Assembly: GCA_965240325.2 (NCBI GenBank)
Contig: OZ251231.1
Location: 1,054,001-1,118,000, forward strand
Source: Rebecca billardiae RCC1528
Taxonomy: Eukaryota > Haptophyta
Length of the DNA stretch: 64,000 nt
Direction of reading: 5' to 3'
Part shown: positions 1 through 9,900 of the stretch, piece after piece
How the letters are laid out: each line of letters begins with the position of its first letter
Position numbering within the stretch: position 1 is the first letter of the stretch
Made by a program: the position numbers and the translations under genes
The notes under the pieces: generated by a model
Told to the model about the DNA's origin: nothing
Databases searched by the model: none
What the model saw: only the letters and a program-made list of their open reading frames with translations

Positions 1-192
1 GGCCTGGTCGTTCACAGGCGCGACGCTGCTCGCCTCCGCCACGGACACGGAGCGCACGCACCAGGTGGTTGCGCGGCGCGCTGCGCTGTGCTGCGCGTGC
101 GCGGGCGGTCGGGCCGTGCTGCCGCGTCGGCGCGCGCGCTGAGTCCGCACGCCGCTGCGATGCCGTGACGGATTGACATTGCGTGCAGCGTG

Positions 193-237
<45 letters not shown>

Positions 238-1831
238 GCGCGCGACGCACGCGTCGAGTCGAGTCGCCCCGATCCGGCCTCCGACCCCATCCGCGCGCCG
301 ATCCCCGCCGCACCCGCCTCGCCTCCGCGCCGTCTGCCCGCGCGCGCGCCGTGCGCACACAGGTACTGGAGGACGTGTACCCCGAGGATGTCTACTTCCG
401 CTTCAACGTGGAGCACGCGCTGTGCGCCGGGCCGATGGACGTGACGACGGCCGAGGCGCTGGCGGAGTACAGGCGCATCGCGCGGGACTACTGCGAGGGG
501 CAGAGCGCGCGCTTCGAGCAGCTGGCGAGCCGGCTGCAGGGGCTCGACGCGCCGCCGCACGCGGAGGCGGAGGCGTCGGAGCGGACGCGGGTCGACGGGC
601 GCGGGATCGCGGCGTGGTGGCGCGCCCGAGCCGCGCGCCGCGCCGCGCTCGCGGCGGCCGCGGCGGCCGGCGGCGAGGCGGCAGGGGCGGCCGCGGGCTC
701 GGCCGGCGGCGGCGGGCCCGACGGCGGCGGGCCTGTGCGCAGGGGCGGCGCCGCGCTCGGCGGCGCCAACGACGGCGCAGCGGCGTGCGGCGCGGCCGGC
801 GCCGCGCGCCGGCTCGCGGACGCGGCCGCGCCCTCGCTCGCGCCCTCGCCGGTGCCCGTGCCTGGAGGGCCGCATCTCGCGGAGGAGATTGCGCCCGCGC
901 GGCGTGCCATCCACCACACGCTGCGTGTGCGGCTGCTCTCGCGGTGCGCGCGCGTGCGCCCGCCGAAGGCTGGCCCGAGCCGTCCGCGGCGCGCGCGCCG
1001 TGCACGCCCGCGGCGCTCACCGCACGTCGCACCGCGCCGCGCCGCGCGCGCCGCGCGCGCCCCTCCGCCGCTCGCCGCAGCCTCGTCGCCGACGGCGGGC
1101 AGACGTCCGGCCTCTCGCGCTTTGCGGACGCGGTGTACACCTCGTGCGAGGGCGGCCACGAGCGCTTCGCGCGCACGATGACGTTCCTGAGCTGGCTGCA
1201 GGCGGCGCTGCACGAGGCGGCCGAGCGCGACTCGGCGCTCACGGACGCGCGCGAGGGTCGACTGCTCACGCAGTCGGTGGGCGTGGTCTCACACCTGGCG
1301 GAGCCGTACACCGCGTTTCTCCGCGACGGCGGGCTCGCGCCGACGCTGCTCACGCGCCCGCCGGGCGCTCGGCCGATCGTCGCGGTGCAGCTCGAGCCGC
1401 TGCTCCCGCCGCTCGACCTGCCGCTCAGCGCGCACGCGAGCGGCACGTCGGTGGGCGCGGTGAACGACGCGCTGCGCGACGCGATGCGCTGGGCGGCCGA
1501 CGCGATCGGCGGCGTGAAGGACGCGCTCGCGCAGACCGTGCTGGGGCAGGAGTCGCGCGCGACCGCCACGCCGTGCCCGACGGTCTCGGACCACGCGTGC
1601 GCGGCGCGCGGCGCGGCGCCGCTCTCCGCGCCGACGATCCCTGCCCCTCTGGGCGGTGGCGGCGGCGGCGCGCCCCTCGCGGCCGGCTCTGGCGCCGCCT
1701 CGGCCGCGCCGGAAGACGGGGCCGCCGCGGATGCGTCGTCGTCTGCAGCACCGCCCTCTGCCAGTCAGGGCGCTGCCACGGACACGGCAGCCACTCTCGT
1801 TGACGCCGGCACGGTCCTCCACTCGGCGTAA
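1..1831 (+). CDS. Unrecognised spliced gene, 3' part (three exons visible)
   Basis: Three exons join in phase: 2-64 (runs off the left edge), 363-943 and 1081-1831. The introns are 65-362 and 944-1080. The first junction is phase 0 (CAG|GTGG...CACACAG|GTA); the second is phase 2, splitting an Arg codon. The middle exon is acidic and helical at its start (from about 366: LEDVYPEDVYFRFNVEH), then Ala/Gly-rich. The last exon holds a well-behaved globular stretch (LSWLQAALHEAAERDSALTD near 1190) and ends in an Ala/Ser/Gly-rich tail. I do not recognise the family. Long open frames across both introns, including a poly-Leu run, come from the CTG repeat and GC-rich composition and are not part of the protein. 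Splicing is inferred from phase agreement only. Confidence 0.6.
193..237 (+). repeat. (TGC/CTG)15 trinucleotide repeat in an intron
   Basis: Fifteen uninterrupted TGC units lie inside the first intron of the flanking gene. In other frames they would encode poly-Leu, poly-Cys or poly-Ala, and on the minus strand poly-Gln, so they generate long spurious open frames. Confidence 0.95.
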
Positions 1832-2330
1832 CTCAGTGACGCGTGCCACCGCCAGATGATGCGAGCTAGTCCGACACGCTCGCAATGCCAGCAGCCCAGC
1901 AGGCAGCGCTGGCATCGTACTACCAGGAAGAGCCGTTCGTGCGCTCCGGCGGCGTCTGGACTCTGATGGTGCCGCGCCGCCTCAGCTCGCGCGCGCGCAT
2001 GACGACTGAATTATTGTGCGCGATCGATGCTGCGCGCTATACTATACGACTGATGTCTCGAGACGCGACGACTAGCTCTAGCGACTACGACTGCGCCGCG
2101 GACGGTCCGGCGGACGGAGCTACAGGGCCTAGGGAGTCTAGGCGCGGGTGCACCGCCCCCGCGGGGCCCCCAACTACGTACGCGTACGTAGCAGTACGTA
2201 TAGCTGATGATAGCAGTCTGTTAGGGAATATGGACCCGAGTTTCTGCTACCCATATTACCTTCATAGGGGAAATGTTTTCTATAGGGATTTTTGGCCCTG
2301 TCGGCCGTAGCGATGGTAACACCCCGGTCA
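1832..2330. other. Intergenic, no supported gene
   Basis: A short open frame at 1885-2310 has no domain, biased composition or neighbour to support it. The last 100 bases are less GC-rich and end in a GGTAACACC string resembling the iterons further right. Confidence 0.5.
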
Positions 2331-2483
2331 CCCGCCCGCGCAGGCACGCGAGGGACTGCGGCTCGACAGCGCGCGCGTCAGGCGCGCGCGCGCGGCGGCG
2401 GCCGCGCGGCGGCGCGCCGCATCGCCGCCGTGACGCCGTCGGCGTCCTGAGTCAGCGGCGCGGTCGGTCCGCGGCGGCACTCC

Positions 2484-3269
2484 TGGGCCGGCGGGCCCGG
2501 GCCTCGCGGCCCGGGAGGAGGCCCCCTGTAACAGCTGTAACACCGTAACACGTAACAAGTCCGGCTCGTCCGAGTCCGGGGCTGCCGGCGGGCCGGCCGC
2601 GCCGGGCCCGGGAGGAGGCCCCCTGTAACAGCTGTAACACCGTAACACGTAACAAGTCCGGCGCGTCCGGGTCCGGGGCTGCCGGCGGGCCCGGGCCTCG
2701 CGGCCCGGGAGGAGGCCCCCTGTAACAGCTGTAACACCGTAACACGTAACAAGTCCGGCTCGTCCCGGAGTCCGGGGCTGCCGGCGGGCCGGCCGCGCCG
2801 GCGGCCCGGGACGGGAGGCCCCCTGTAACAGCTGTAACACCGTAACACGTAACAAGTCCGGCGCGTCATCCGGGTCCGGGGCTGCCGGCGGGCCCGGGCC
2901 TCGCGGCCCGGGAGGAGGCCCCCTGTAACAGCTGTAACACCGTAACACGTAACAAGTCCGGCTCGTCCGAGTCCGGGGCTGCCGGCGGGCCGGCCGCGCC
3001 GGGCCCGGGAGGAGGCCCCCTGTAACAGCTGTAACACCGTAACACGTAACAAGTCCGGCGCGGCGAGTCCGGGAGCCGGCCGGTCCGGGGCCGCGGCGGG
3101 CGGGCCGCCGGGCCCGGGAGGAGGCCCCCTGTAACAGCTGTAACACCGTAACACGTAACAAGTCCGGCGCGGCGAGTCCGGGAGCCGACCGGTCCAGGTC
3201 CGGGGCGGGCGGGCCGCCGGGCCCGGGAGGAGGCCCCCTGTAACAGCTGTAACACCGTAACACGTAACA
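2484..3269 (+). repeat. Left iteron-like tandem array, eight units of 97-109 bp
   Basis: The shared string GCCCCCTGTAACAGCTGTAA starts at 2521, 2618, 2715, 2818, 2918, 3015, 3124 and 3233, giving spacings of 97, 97, 103, 100, 97, 109 and 109. Each core carries four TAACA words and a CAGCTG palindrome. The GC-rich spacers vary in length and sequence (two alternating early types, then a third type near the gene), while the core hardly varies, which suggests selection on the core. Confidence 0.9.
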
Positions 3270-3537
3270 CAATGGCGCCGCTCGGCCATGGCCCGTCGTC
3301 GGCCCGGTGAAAAAATGGCGGCGGGGCGCGCGGCGCGCAGCGTCGCGCTCGGTGCGCTCGGCGGGGCTCGAGGAACGACTGCGGACGGGCGAGCGCGCAC
3401 GGGCGCGAGCACGAGTCGCGTCGCCCGCGCCCCTCCCCGAGCGACCTGCCGCCGCGTCTCGCGACGATGGCGGTGTGGACGCTCGTCCGTGGCCGCGTGA
3501 AAAAATGGCGGCGGGGCGCGCGGCGCGCAGCGTCGCG
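3245..3537 (+). repeat. Left inner arm of the inverted repeat
   Basis: Matches the reverse complement of 5026-5316 almost throughout, including a direct duplication inside the arm of GTGAAAAAATGGCGGCGGGG (at about 3308 and 3498). Identity stops abruptly at about 3537. The arm carries inward-facing ATGs in a good Kozak-like context. Confidence 0.85.
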
Positions 3538-3800
3538 CTCGGTGCGCTCGGCGGGGCTCGAGGAGCGCCCGCGGACGGGCGAGCGCGCACGGGCGCGAGC
3601 ACCGCGGCGGTTCGCGTGGCGTCGCGCTGCACCGACCCCGGCGCGAGCGCCGAGTCCTTGTTTGCACGCCGCCTCGTTTGCCGAGCCCGTCGGCCGACGG
3701 CGCGAGGTGGGCGCGGCGGCGGCGGCGGCGGCGGCGGGGCGGCGGCGGCGGCGACGGCGACGGCGCGCGGGCGCATGCGCGCTGCACGGCCGCCGCGTCG

Positions 3801-5054
3801 TCAACGCGCCGGGCCCATCGCGGCACGGCCGCTGGCGAACGCGGCGTGGAAGCGCGAGGCAAACTCGGCGATGCGGGGCGGCGCGCCCGTGCGGCCGCCG
3901 CCCGCGCAGAAGAGCATGCTGCGCAGGCAGACGGCGCGCGCGTACCCGGCGCCGCGCGCTGGCACGCACGCCTCGTCGGCGCAGCACAGGTCGAGGCCGT
4001 CGGACTTGGCGAAGTAGAAGACGGTGCGTCGCGCGTGCTCGGCGCCCTTGCACTCGCACCACCTGCTGGCGGTCGAGCACGTCGCGACCGGGCCGTGCGC
4101 CGTGCTCCCAGCAAACACCTGCACGATGCGCGGCCAGCGCTCGGCCGAGCCAGAGACTCGTGCGTGCGCGTGCAGCTGCTCGTTGAGCCAGCCGACCAGC
4201 GCCGCGCGCCGCGCGCCGGCCGCCGCATCGCGACCGGCGGCGCTCGTCGCCGGCACAGCCGGTCGGCCGGGCGCGGGCGGCGGCGCGCTCCACTCGACCA
4301 GCTCGGTGCGCAGCCGCGCGCGAGAGAGCCAGCGCGCGCCATCCGCCGCGAGCCGCCGCAGCGCGTGCTGCGCAGGCAGCGCGTCGAGCCACGCGCAGCG
4401 CACGGCGCCGTGCTCGTCGGCGGCGACGACGGCTGCCGGCAGGTAGGGCGGGCCGCCGTCCGACTTGGCCGTGAACGGCAGGCGCAGGCCCGCCCCGTAG
4501 ATGCTGCAGTCGATCTCGAGCTTGTGCCAGCACGGCGGCCGCGGCTGCGAGCGCGCCCAGTCGTGCAGGACGCGCGCGATGCGCGCCGCCTCAGCGGCCG
4601 AGATGATGGCCGAGTCGTTCCATGTCGCGTGAATCCCGGCTCGGCGCACGCCCGGCGCCGAGCCGGCGGCGGTCGCGGGGCTGGGCGCGCGCGCCGAGAC
4701 GTACACGACGCGCCCAGCCACGGGAACGGGCACGGGCAGATGCTCCTCCGCGACGCGGTAGAGGCCGACGAGCAGTGCGGCCACGTCCGAGGGGGAGGGC
4801 GCGGTGCTGAAGGCGCAGTCCACATCGACGACGAAGCGCGCGCGCGCGCCGAGCGCCTCGACCACCATGGGCGCGCGCGCGCCGTGCACCAAGTGCTGCG
4901 CGGCCACGAGTGCATCGAGCTCGCGCAGGCGGCTGCTCGGCACGTGCAGCCGGCCGCCGAACGTACGCTGCGAGCCACTTGCCAGGAACACAACCTCGTG
5001 CGTGCACGCCTCGCCTGGGCGCGCGACGCTGCGCGCCGCGCGCCCCGCCGCCAT
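3801..5054 (-). CDS. PrimPol/UL52-type primase (archaeo-eukaryotic primase superfamily)
   Basis: The frame is open from 5252. Numbering below is from that first ATG; the ATG at residue 67 (position 5054) is my preferred start, giving about 417 residues, since residues 1-66 are just inverted-repeat sequence. Motif I is DVD (143-145), the metal-binding pair. Motif II is GIHATW (206-211). Motif III is LEIDCSIYGAGLRLPF (245-260), which fits the D-x2-VY-x-(N/G)-x-x-R-L pattern of PrimPol and UL52. A C-terminal zinc site reads C399-x6-H406 followed by C424-x4-C429, the same spacing as the PrimPol/UL52 zinc finger. The family makes primers and often also extends DNA. No helicase domain is attached. 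It is the only clear gene between the inverted repeats. The family call is firm; the role in element replication is inference. Confidence 0.82.
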   Translation of the reverse strand: MAAGRAARSVARPGEACTHEVVFLASGSQRTFGGRLHVPSSRLRELDALVAAQHLVHGARAPMVVEALGARARFVVDVDCAFSTAPSPSDVAALLVGLYRVAEEHLPVPVPVAGRVVYVSARAPSPATAAGSAPGVRRAGIHATWNDSAIISAAEAARIARVLHDWARSQPRPPCWHKLEIDCSIYGAGLRLPFTAKSDGGPPYLPAAVVAADEHGAVRCAWLDALPAQHALRRLAADGARWLSRARLRTELVEWSAPPPAPGRPAVPATSAAGRDAAAGARRAALVGWLNEQLHAHARVSGSAERWPRIVQVFAGSTAHGPVATCSTASRWCECKGAEHARRTVFYFAKSDGLDLCCADEACVPARGAGYARAVCLRSMLFCAGGGRTGAPPRIAEFASRFHAAFASGRAAMGPAR

Positions 5055-5316
5055 TTTTTCACGCGGCCACGGACGAGCGGCCACTGCGCCATCGTCGCGA
5101 GACGCGGCGGCAGGTCGCTCGGGGAGGGGCGCGGGCGACGCGACTCGTGCTCGCGCCCGTGCGCGCTCGCCCGTCCGCAGTCGTTCCTCGAGCCCCGCCG
5201 AGCGCACCGAGCGCGACGCTGCGCGCCGCGCGCCCCGCCGCCATTTTTTCACCGGGCCGACGGGCCGCGGCCGAGCGGCGCCATTGTGTTACGTGTTACG
5301 GTGTTACAGCTGTTAC
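5026..5316 (-). repeat. Right inner arm of the inverted repeat
   Basis: Reverse complement of 3245-3537, with two copies of the segment containing AAAAAATGGCGGCGGGGCG on the minus strand. The primase reading frame starts within it, so the arm may supply promoter and start codon. Confidence 0.85.
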
Positions 5317-5445
5317 AGGGGGCCTCCTCCCGGGCCCGGCCCGGGCGGCCCGCCCGCCCCGGACCTGGACCGGTCGGCTCCCGGACTCGCCGCGCCGGAC
5401 TTGTTACGTGTTACGGTGTTACAGCTGTTACAGGGGGCCTCCTCC
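5283..5445 (-). repeat. Right iteron array, two inverted units
   Basis: Two copies of the left-array core in reverse orientation (TTACAGGGGGCC strings ending near 5325 and 5440), spaced about 115 bp. Only two units are present against eight on the left. Confidence 0.88.
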
Positions 5446-5755
5446 CGGGGCCCAGCGCCACCCGCCCGGCCCCGGCCCCGGACCCGGACTGGCCGGCAAC
5501 GGGCCGCGAGAATCCGAGACCGACGGTCTCAAGTGAAAGTGATGGCTGACAGTGTGCTCAGCCAGGGTTTAGTCAGGCGGCGTGGCTCGGTCAGACACCC
5601 GCAGTCCGGGTGAGTCCGGCGTGAGAGTGTTACATGTTACTGCTACGCTCGGCCCGTAACACTTTTCACGGGCGCGACGGGGGTGAGTAATAGTTAGAGG
5701 AATTGTTACCCGGGAGAAACTGGGGTCCTTGGTCGTCTGTTATTGGTTCTACGTC

Positions 5756-5756
<1 letters not shown>

Positions 5757-5846
<90 letters not shown>
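5757..5846. repeat. (TA)45 dinucleotide tract
   Basis: Ninety bases of uninterrupted TA. Translations of it as Tyr-Ile repeats are artefacts. It is capable of cruciform extrusion and is an unreliable stretch for assembly length. Confidence 0.97.
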
Positions 5847-5849
<3 letters not shown>

Positions 5850-5998
5850 ACTACGGACGAATAAAAGTACGACCGCGCCTGAGCGGAACGCGGCGCGGTC
5901 ATTCATGCGATAAATATAACTTCAATTAATATATCGCCCGCGCGCGCATGGCGCACGTGCGCCCGGGGGCACGCGCCCGCGGGGGCGCTGCATACGAC

Positions 5999-6190
5999 GA
6001 CTACTTCGAGACGACGGCTGACGACGCGTGGCACCGCGACCACCGCGGTAGCGCGCGCGCGTCGACGCCAGACGGTGCGTCGAGCTTCCGCTCGGCGATG
6101 GAGTGATGGGCGACTACGAGGGGGGGGGACGACGGCGAGGAGCGCTGATCCTGGTGTTTGTCTCTGCTGCTCGATCTGCTGCTACAGCTT
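5999..6190 (-). repeat. Dispersed repeat copy (partners at 17620-17700 and 18172-18415)
   Basis: Read on the minus strand, this stretch shares with 18274-18412 the strings CACTCCATCGCCGAGCGGAA and GTCTGGCGTCGACG in the same order. It also shares CACCAGGATCAGCGCTCCTC with 17669-17688. Further right, 6195-6235 resembles 18030-18066 on the plus strand (TGCCCGTTGCAT...CCACGTCGTTAA). The copies are diverged and broken. Confidence 0.6.
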
Positions 6191-6251
6191 GCTGACTCTG
6201 ACGCCTGCCCGTTGCATCTGACCACGTCGTTAATATATGTAATGTTACTAA

Positions 6252-6303
6252 TGATGATGAGTGTGCGTGTCAGTACTCATGATGATGAGTGTGCGTGTCA
6301 GTC
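6252..6303 (+). repeat. 28-bp tandem duplication
   Basis: GATGATGAGTGTGCGTGTCA occurs twice, 28 bp apart, just upstream of the retrotransposon insertion point. Confidence 0.85.
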
Positions 6304-6341
6304 GTCACCGAGTCAGGCAGTAGTCTCGGACGAAGTGTGCG

Positions 6342-6346
6342 GTATT
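6342..6346. other. Target-site duplication GTATT, left copy
   Basis: GTATT immediately precedes the LTR at 6347 and is repeated immediately after the other LTR at 13494-13498. Confidence 0.9.
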
Positions 6347-6955
6347 TATTGGGTAAACGCGAGCTCCGAGCGTCTCGAGCCCTGCTAAGAGCTCACCGGC
6401 GCGTCCTCGGGCGCGTCGTCGATGTTGACCACGAGAGGCAACCTCCTTCCCTTCGCTCCTTTACGAAGACAAGCTAACCTCCCGCCGACCTTTTGGTCGC
6501 GGGGTGACCACGTCGCGGCCGGCTCCGGGGAATGCGTTACCTTCCCGAAAACCGCCCGTCCCGACGTAACTCCCGGACGTCCTCGTCCGTCCACCCTCAG
6601 CCGGATTCCCACTTTTCCGAAAGTGGAAATCCGGATGGACTCCCACGATGGCGTCCGGGCCATGCCCGTGCGACGTCACCGTGTCGCGCTGCGCCGGGCC
6701 GTACCGCCCGCGCACGCGCCGCGTCCGTGTCGCTCCGCGTCCGCGCTGCCGCGTCCGCGCTCCGCGTCCACGTCGATCCGCGCCAGCGCTGCTGCGCTCG
6801 CGCTCCTGCCGCCGCGCGCGCCGCGCGCGCGCGCCGCCAGCCAGCCACTGCTCCGTAGCTGATGACGCCGGCCCGCCTGGTGCGGCGCCGGCCCTGACGT
6901 CCCAGCGGCGACGCCATCTGCTGAGATGCGCGCCCCAGGCCGCGTCAGCTCAACA
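6347..6955 (-). repeat. 3' LTR of the copia element
   Basis: 609 bp, beginning TGTTGAG and ending CCCAATA on the minus strand. All shadow open frames within it translate identically to those in the other LTR, so the two appear identical or nearly so. Confidence 0.93.
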
Positions 6956-6966
6956 CCCCCCCTCGA
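6956..6966 (-). promoter_or_regulatory. Polypurine tract
   Basis: On the minus strand GAGGGGGGG directly abuts the 3' LTR, the expected position and composition of the plus-strand DNA primer of an LTR retrotransposon. Confidence 0.75.
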
Positions 6967-6991
6967 CAGCCATAGCCGCGAGCTGCGCCGC

Positions 6992-9900
6992 TTACCGCGC
7001 GCGCGTCGGGTGTCGGTCCACCATGATGGCGTCGACGTGCCGCTTGAACGTCGCACCGTCCGTCGCCTTCGTCATGATGTCAGAGTGGTTGAGTGAGGTG
7101 TGTACCTTGACCACCTTCACCTTGCCACCCTCCTGCGCGTCACGCACATAGTGATGCTTGATCTCGATGTGCTTCGAGCGCTTGTGGTGCACAGGATTCT
7201 CCACGAGGTCGATTGCCCCCTTGTTGTCCTCTCGCACCTCCGTCGCGCCCCGCGGCGGCTGCCGCATGGACTCGAGTATGCTCCGCAAGTAGCTCACCTC
7301 GCGGCAGCAATCGCTCAGCGCGACGTACTCCGCCTCCGTCGAGCTCAGCGAGACTGTACCTTGCAGCCCGCTGTGCCACGACACCGGCGCACCATTGTAG
7401 AACACAATGTATCCACCCGTCGACCTGCCCTTGGTCTCCACCGGATTGCTTGCCCAATCGGAGTCAGCGAAAGCAAGTAGGTCGGGGTGCTCGGAATCTG
7501 TCGCAAACTTGAACAAGATTCCCAATCGCGGGCATCCACGTAAGTAGCGCAGCACGCGCTTCGCACTTACCAGATCCACCGCCCGCGGACGTGACATGCG
7601 TCGCGTCAGCATGTTCACCGCGTGCGCGATGTCCGGCCGCGCCGTGACCATCGCAAACATGAGACATCCCACCATCGCCTGGTAGTTCTCAATCTCCGCG
7701 CGCTGCAGCAACGCCTCATCGTCGTCGCTCAGCTGCGCCCGCGCCGCCGGCTCCGGCGTGCGCGCCGGCGTGCTCGCGTTCAAACCGAACCGCTGAAGCA
7801 CGCTCTCGACGTACGGCCCCAGATGCATCAGGATGCCGTCGTCATGAACTTCAAACACGGCGCCCAGGAACTTATCGAGCCGCTCACTCAGCTTGATCTC
7901 GTAATGCTCCTTCAGGTCAGCCGCCAGCTTCTCCACCGCGCGCGCGTCGCGCGTCAGGTTGAGAAACAGCAAATCGTCGACAAAGCCGCCCGCGATGATG
8001 AACTCGCCCGGCGCCGACTCCTTGACGTAGATGCACGGCGCACTCGGACACTCCGAGAAGCCGCGCGCGAGCAGCTGGGTGCGGTGCGTGCGATGCCACG
8101 CGCGCCCAGACTGGCGTAGACCCGGATACGCCTTGAGGCTCCGGCCCACGACTTTGTACCCCGGCGGCGCCTGCGTGCTCGGCACGTAGCCCGGCGGGAA
8201 TGAGAAGAGAGGCCGCTCATCCGGCTTCAACTCCGAGTTGAGGTACGCGTCCTTGACGTCGCCCTTCGACAGTATGCCCAGCGCCGCAACCGACGCTGCT
8301 CCCAAGTCGACCCTCGCGCCCGCCTGCTGAGCGGCGATCGCAACGAGTAGTCGCACTTGTTCCGGCCGGATCGTCGGAGCAAAGACCTCCTGAAAGTCGA
8401 TCCCCGGCCGCTGTAGGTTCCCCAGTAGCACCGACCGCGCCTTGAAGCGCGTCACCTCGCCCTCCGGGTTCGACTTGACGTCAAAGACCCATTGGCTCGG
8501 CAACACCCGCGTGCCCTCCGGAACCACCACCTCTTCCGAGGTGCCGAGCAACTTGTGACCTTCCAAGTGCTCGAGCATGGCGCCCTGCCACTGGGGCGCC
8601 TCCGCCGACCGCATCGCCTCGCGATAGTTCGTCGGCACCTTCACGTTGATCTTCTGGAACACCGACGCGGCGCTGACGACGGCAGTAAGCAGCTGCGGCC
8701 GTCGGCGCGACGTCCGATCCCTGCGAAGCGGATCGTGTCCCATATCCAGACCGGGCGGCGGCGCGTCCTCGATCACGCCGTCGTCACCGTCTGCGCCGCG
8801 CGGCGGCCCGCCAGCATCTGCTGCGGCCCCGCGCCGTGATTCCGTCGGCGGTATCTGATCCTGCCGACCCGGCTGCGTCATCGACGCGCCTGCCCCGTCA
8901 CGCCCGCCCTGCGGCGTCGGCGTCGACGGCTCTGCGCCAGCGCTGCTGCACCCGCGATGTCCCGCGTCCACGCTGCTGCGCCCGCGCCCCGACGTTGACG
9001 CATCTGCGTCGTCGTCGTACCCGACGTCGAACTCTGTCGCGTCGTCATTCCCGGCGTCGGCTGGCGTCTCGCCGCCGTCGCCGTCCTCGTCCTCACAGTC
9101 GGCGTCACCACCGACCGGACGAAGTCCGCCGCTTACCGCGGCGCCGTCACCATCACCCACGTACGCGCCACCGTCAGGTGCGCCCAGCGACGAGTGCCCC
9201 CCCTCGACCAGGTCGGTCTCGTCGATGCGTACGTCACGTGAGTGAACGAGACGTCCGTCGTCTAAACGACATACGTACCCGAGTACGTAGCGCCATGTAC
9301 CGCGCCACTGCACGCCGTGCCCACCCCAGAGATAGACACGTCCGGGTAGTGCGCGCTGCCTCAGCTGCCCCAATGCATTGCGCCGTGCGCCCAGCATCAG
9401 CACGCGGCAGCGCGCTCCAAACGCCACGTGATGCTTCCACGTCGGGCGTTTGCCAAAGAACAGCTCATCCGGCGTGAGCCACTCAATGTCGCCATCGTCA
9501 CGAATGATACCACGTGACGCCAGTCGATTGCGCGACGCGCATGCGTGCCACGCCGCGTAGTGCCAATCGACCCTCGAGACTCCACGCGCAACGACCGTGG
9601 CGCGCAGTCTCGACTTCAGCGTGCGGATAGCGCGTTCCGCCACGCCATTCGAGCTCGGCGAGTCGGGCGCCGACGTGACCGTCGACGAGAACCCAAGCTT
9701 CGCCAGCTCACCCTCGACGTACGTACTCAGCAGCGTCGAGCCACCGTCGGTGTGAATATGGCGTCGCGCCATAGTACACCCCGACGCCAGGACCCAATGC
9801 GACATGTGCATGGCCCCTGTACCAAGCAACTGCGCGTACCAGCGGAATGCCCGACCAACCTCGGCGTCATCCAAGCTGCGTAGCGCGTACACTTGCCATC

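Larger units (their letters stand above)
2484..5445 (-). mobile_element. Putative primase-encoding element bounded by inverted iteron arrays
   Basis: A primase gene is enclosed by an inverted repeat. Each arm has an inner unique part of roughly 270-290 bp (3245-3537 against 5026-5316). Outside it is an array of a repeat with a conserved core of about 45 bp, eight copies on the left and two inverted copies on the right. Further GTAAC-type strings lie just outside (about 2315 and 5627-5665), so the true ends may be wider. No transposase, integrase or target-site duplication was seen. Primases of this family occur in herpesviruses, nucleocytoplasmic large DNA viruses and as PrimPol in eukaryotes. 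The combination of primase, iterons and inverted termini is read here as a replicating or mobile element, which is inference. Confidence 0.5.

Noticed and set aside
173-500. Open frames beginning with poly-Leu, poly-Cys or poly-Ala runs
   Set aside because: They arise from the CTG repeat in an intron. The coding part resumes in phase only at the 3' splice site at 362/363.
1885-2310. 141-codon open frame
   Set aside because: Biased composition, no domain, no splice or promoter context.
2328-3776. Long minus-strand frames with repeated CYGVTAVTGGLL-type peptides
   Set aside because: The repeated peptide is the iteron array read in three frames. It appears equally in all of them and in both arms, so it is not selected as protein.
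5666-5929. Tyr-Ile repeat proteins on both strands
   Set aside because: Translations of the (TA)45 tract.
6385-6917. Several open frames within the LTR, repeated at 12923-13455
   Set aside because: They overlap on both strands within LTR sequence and show no domain.
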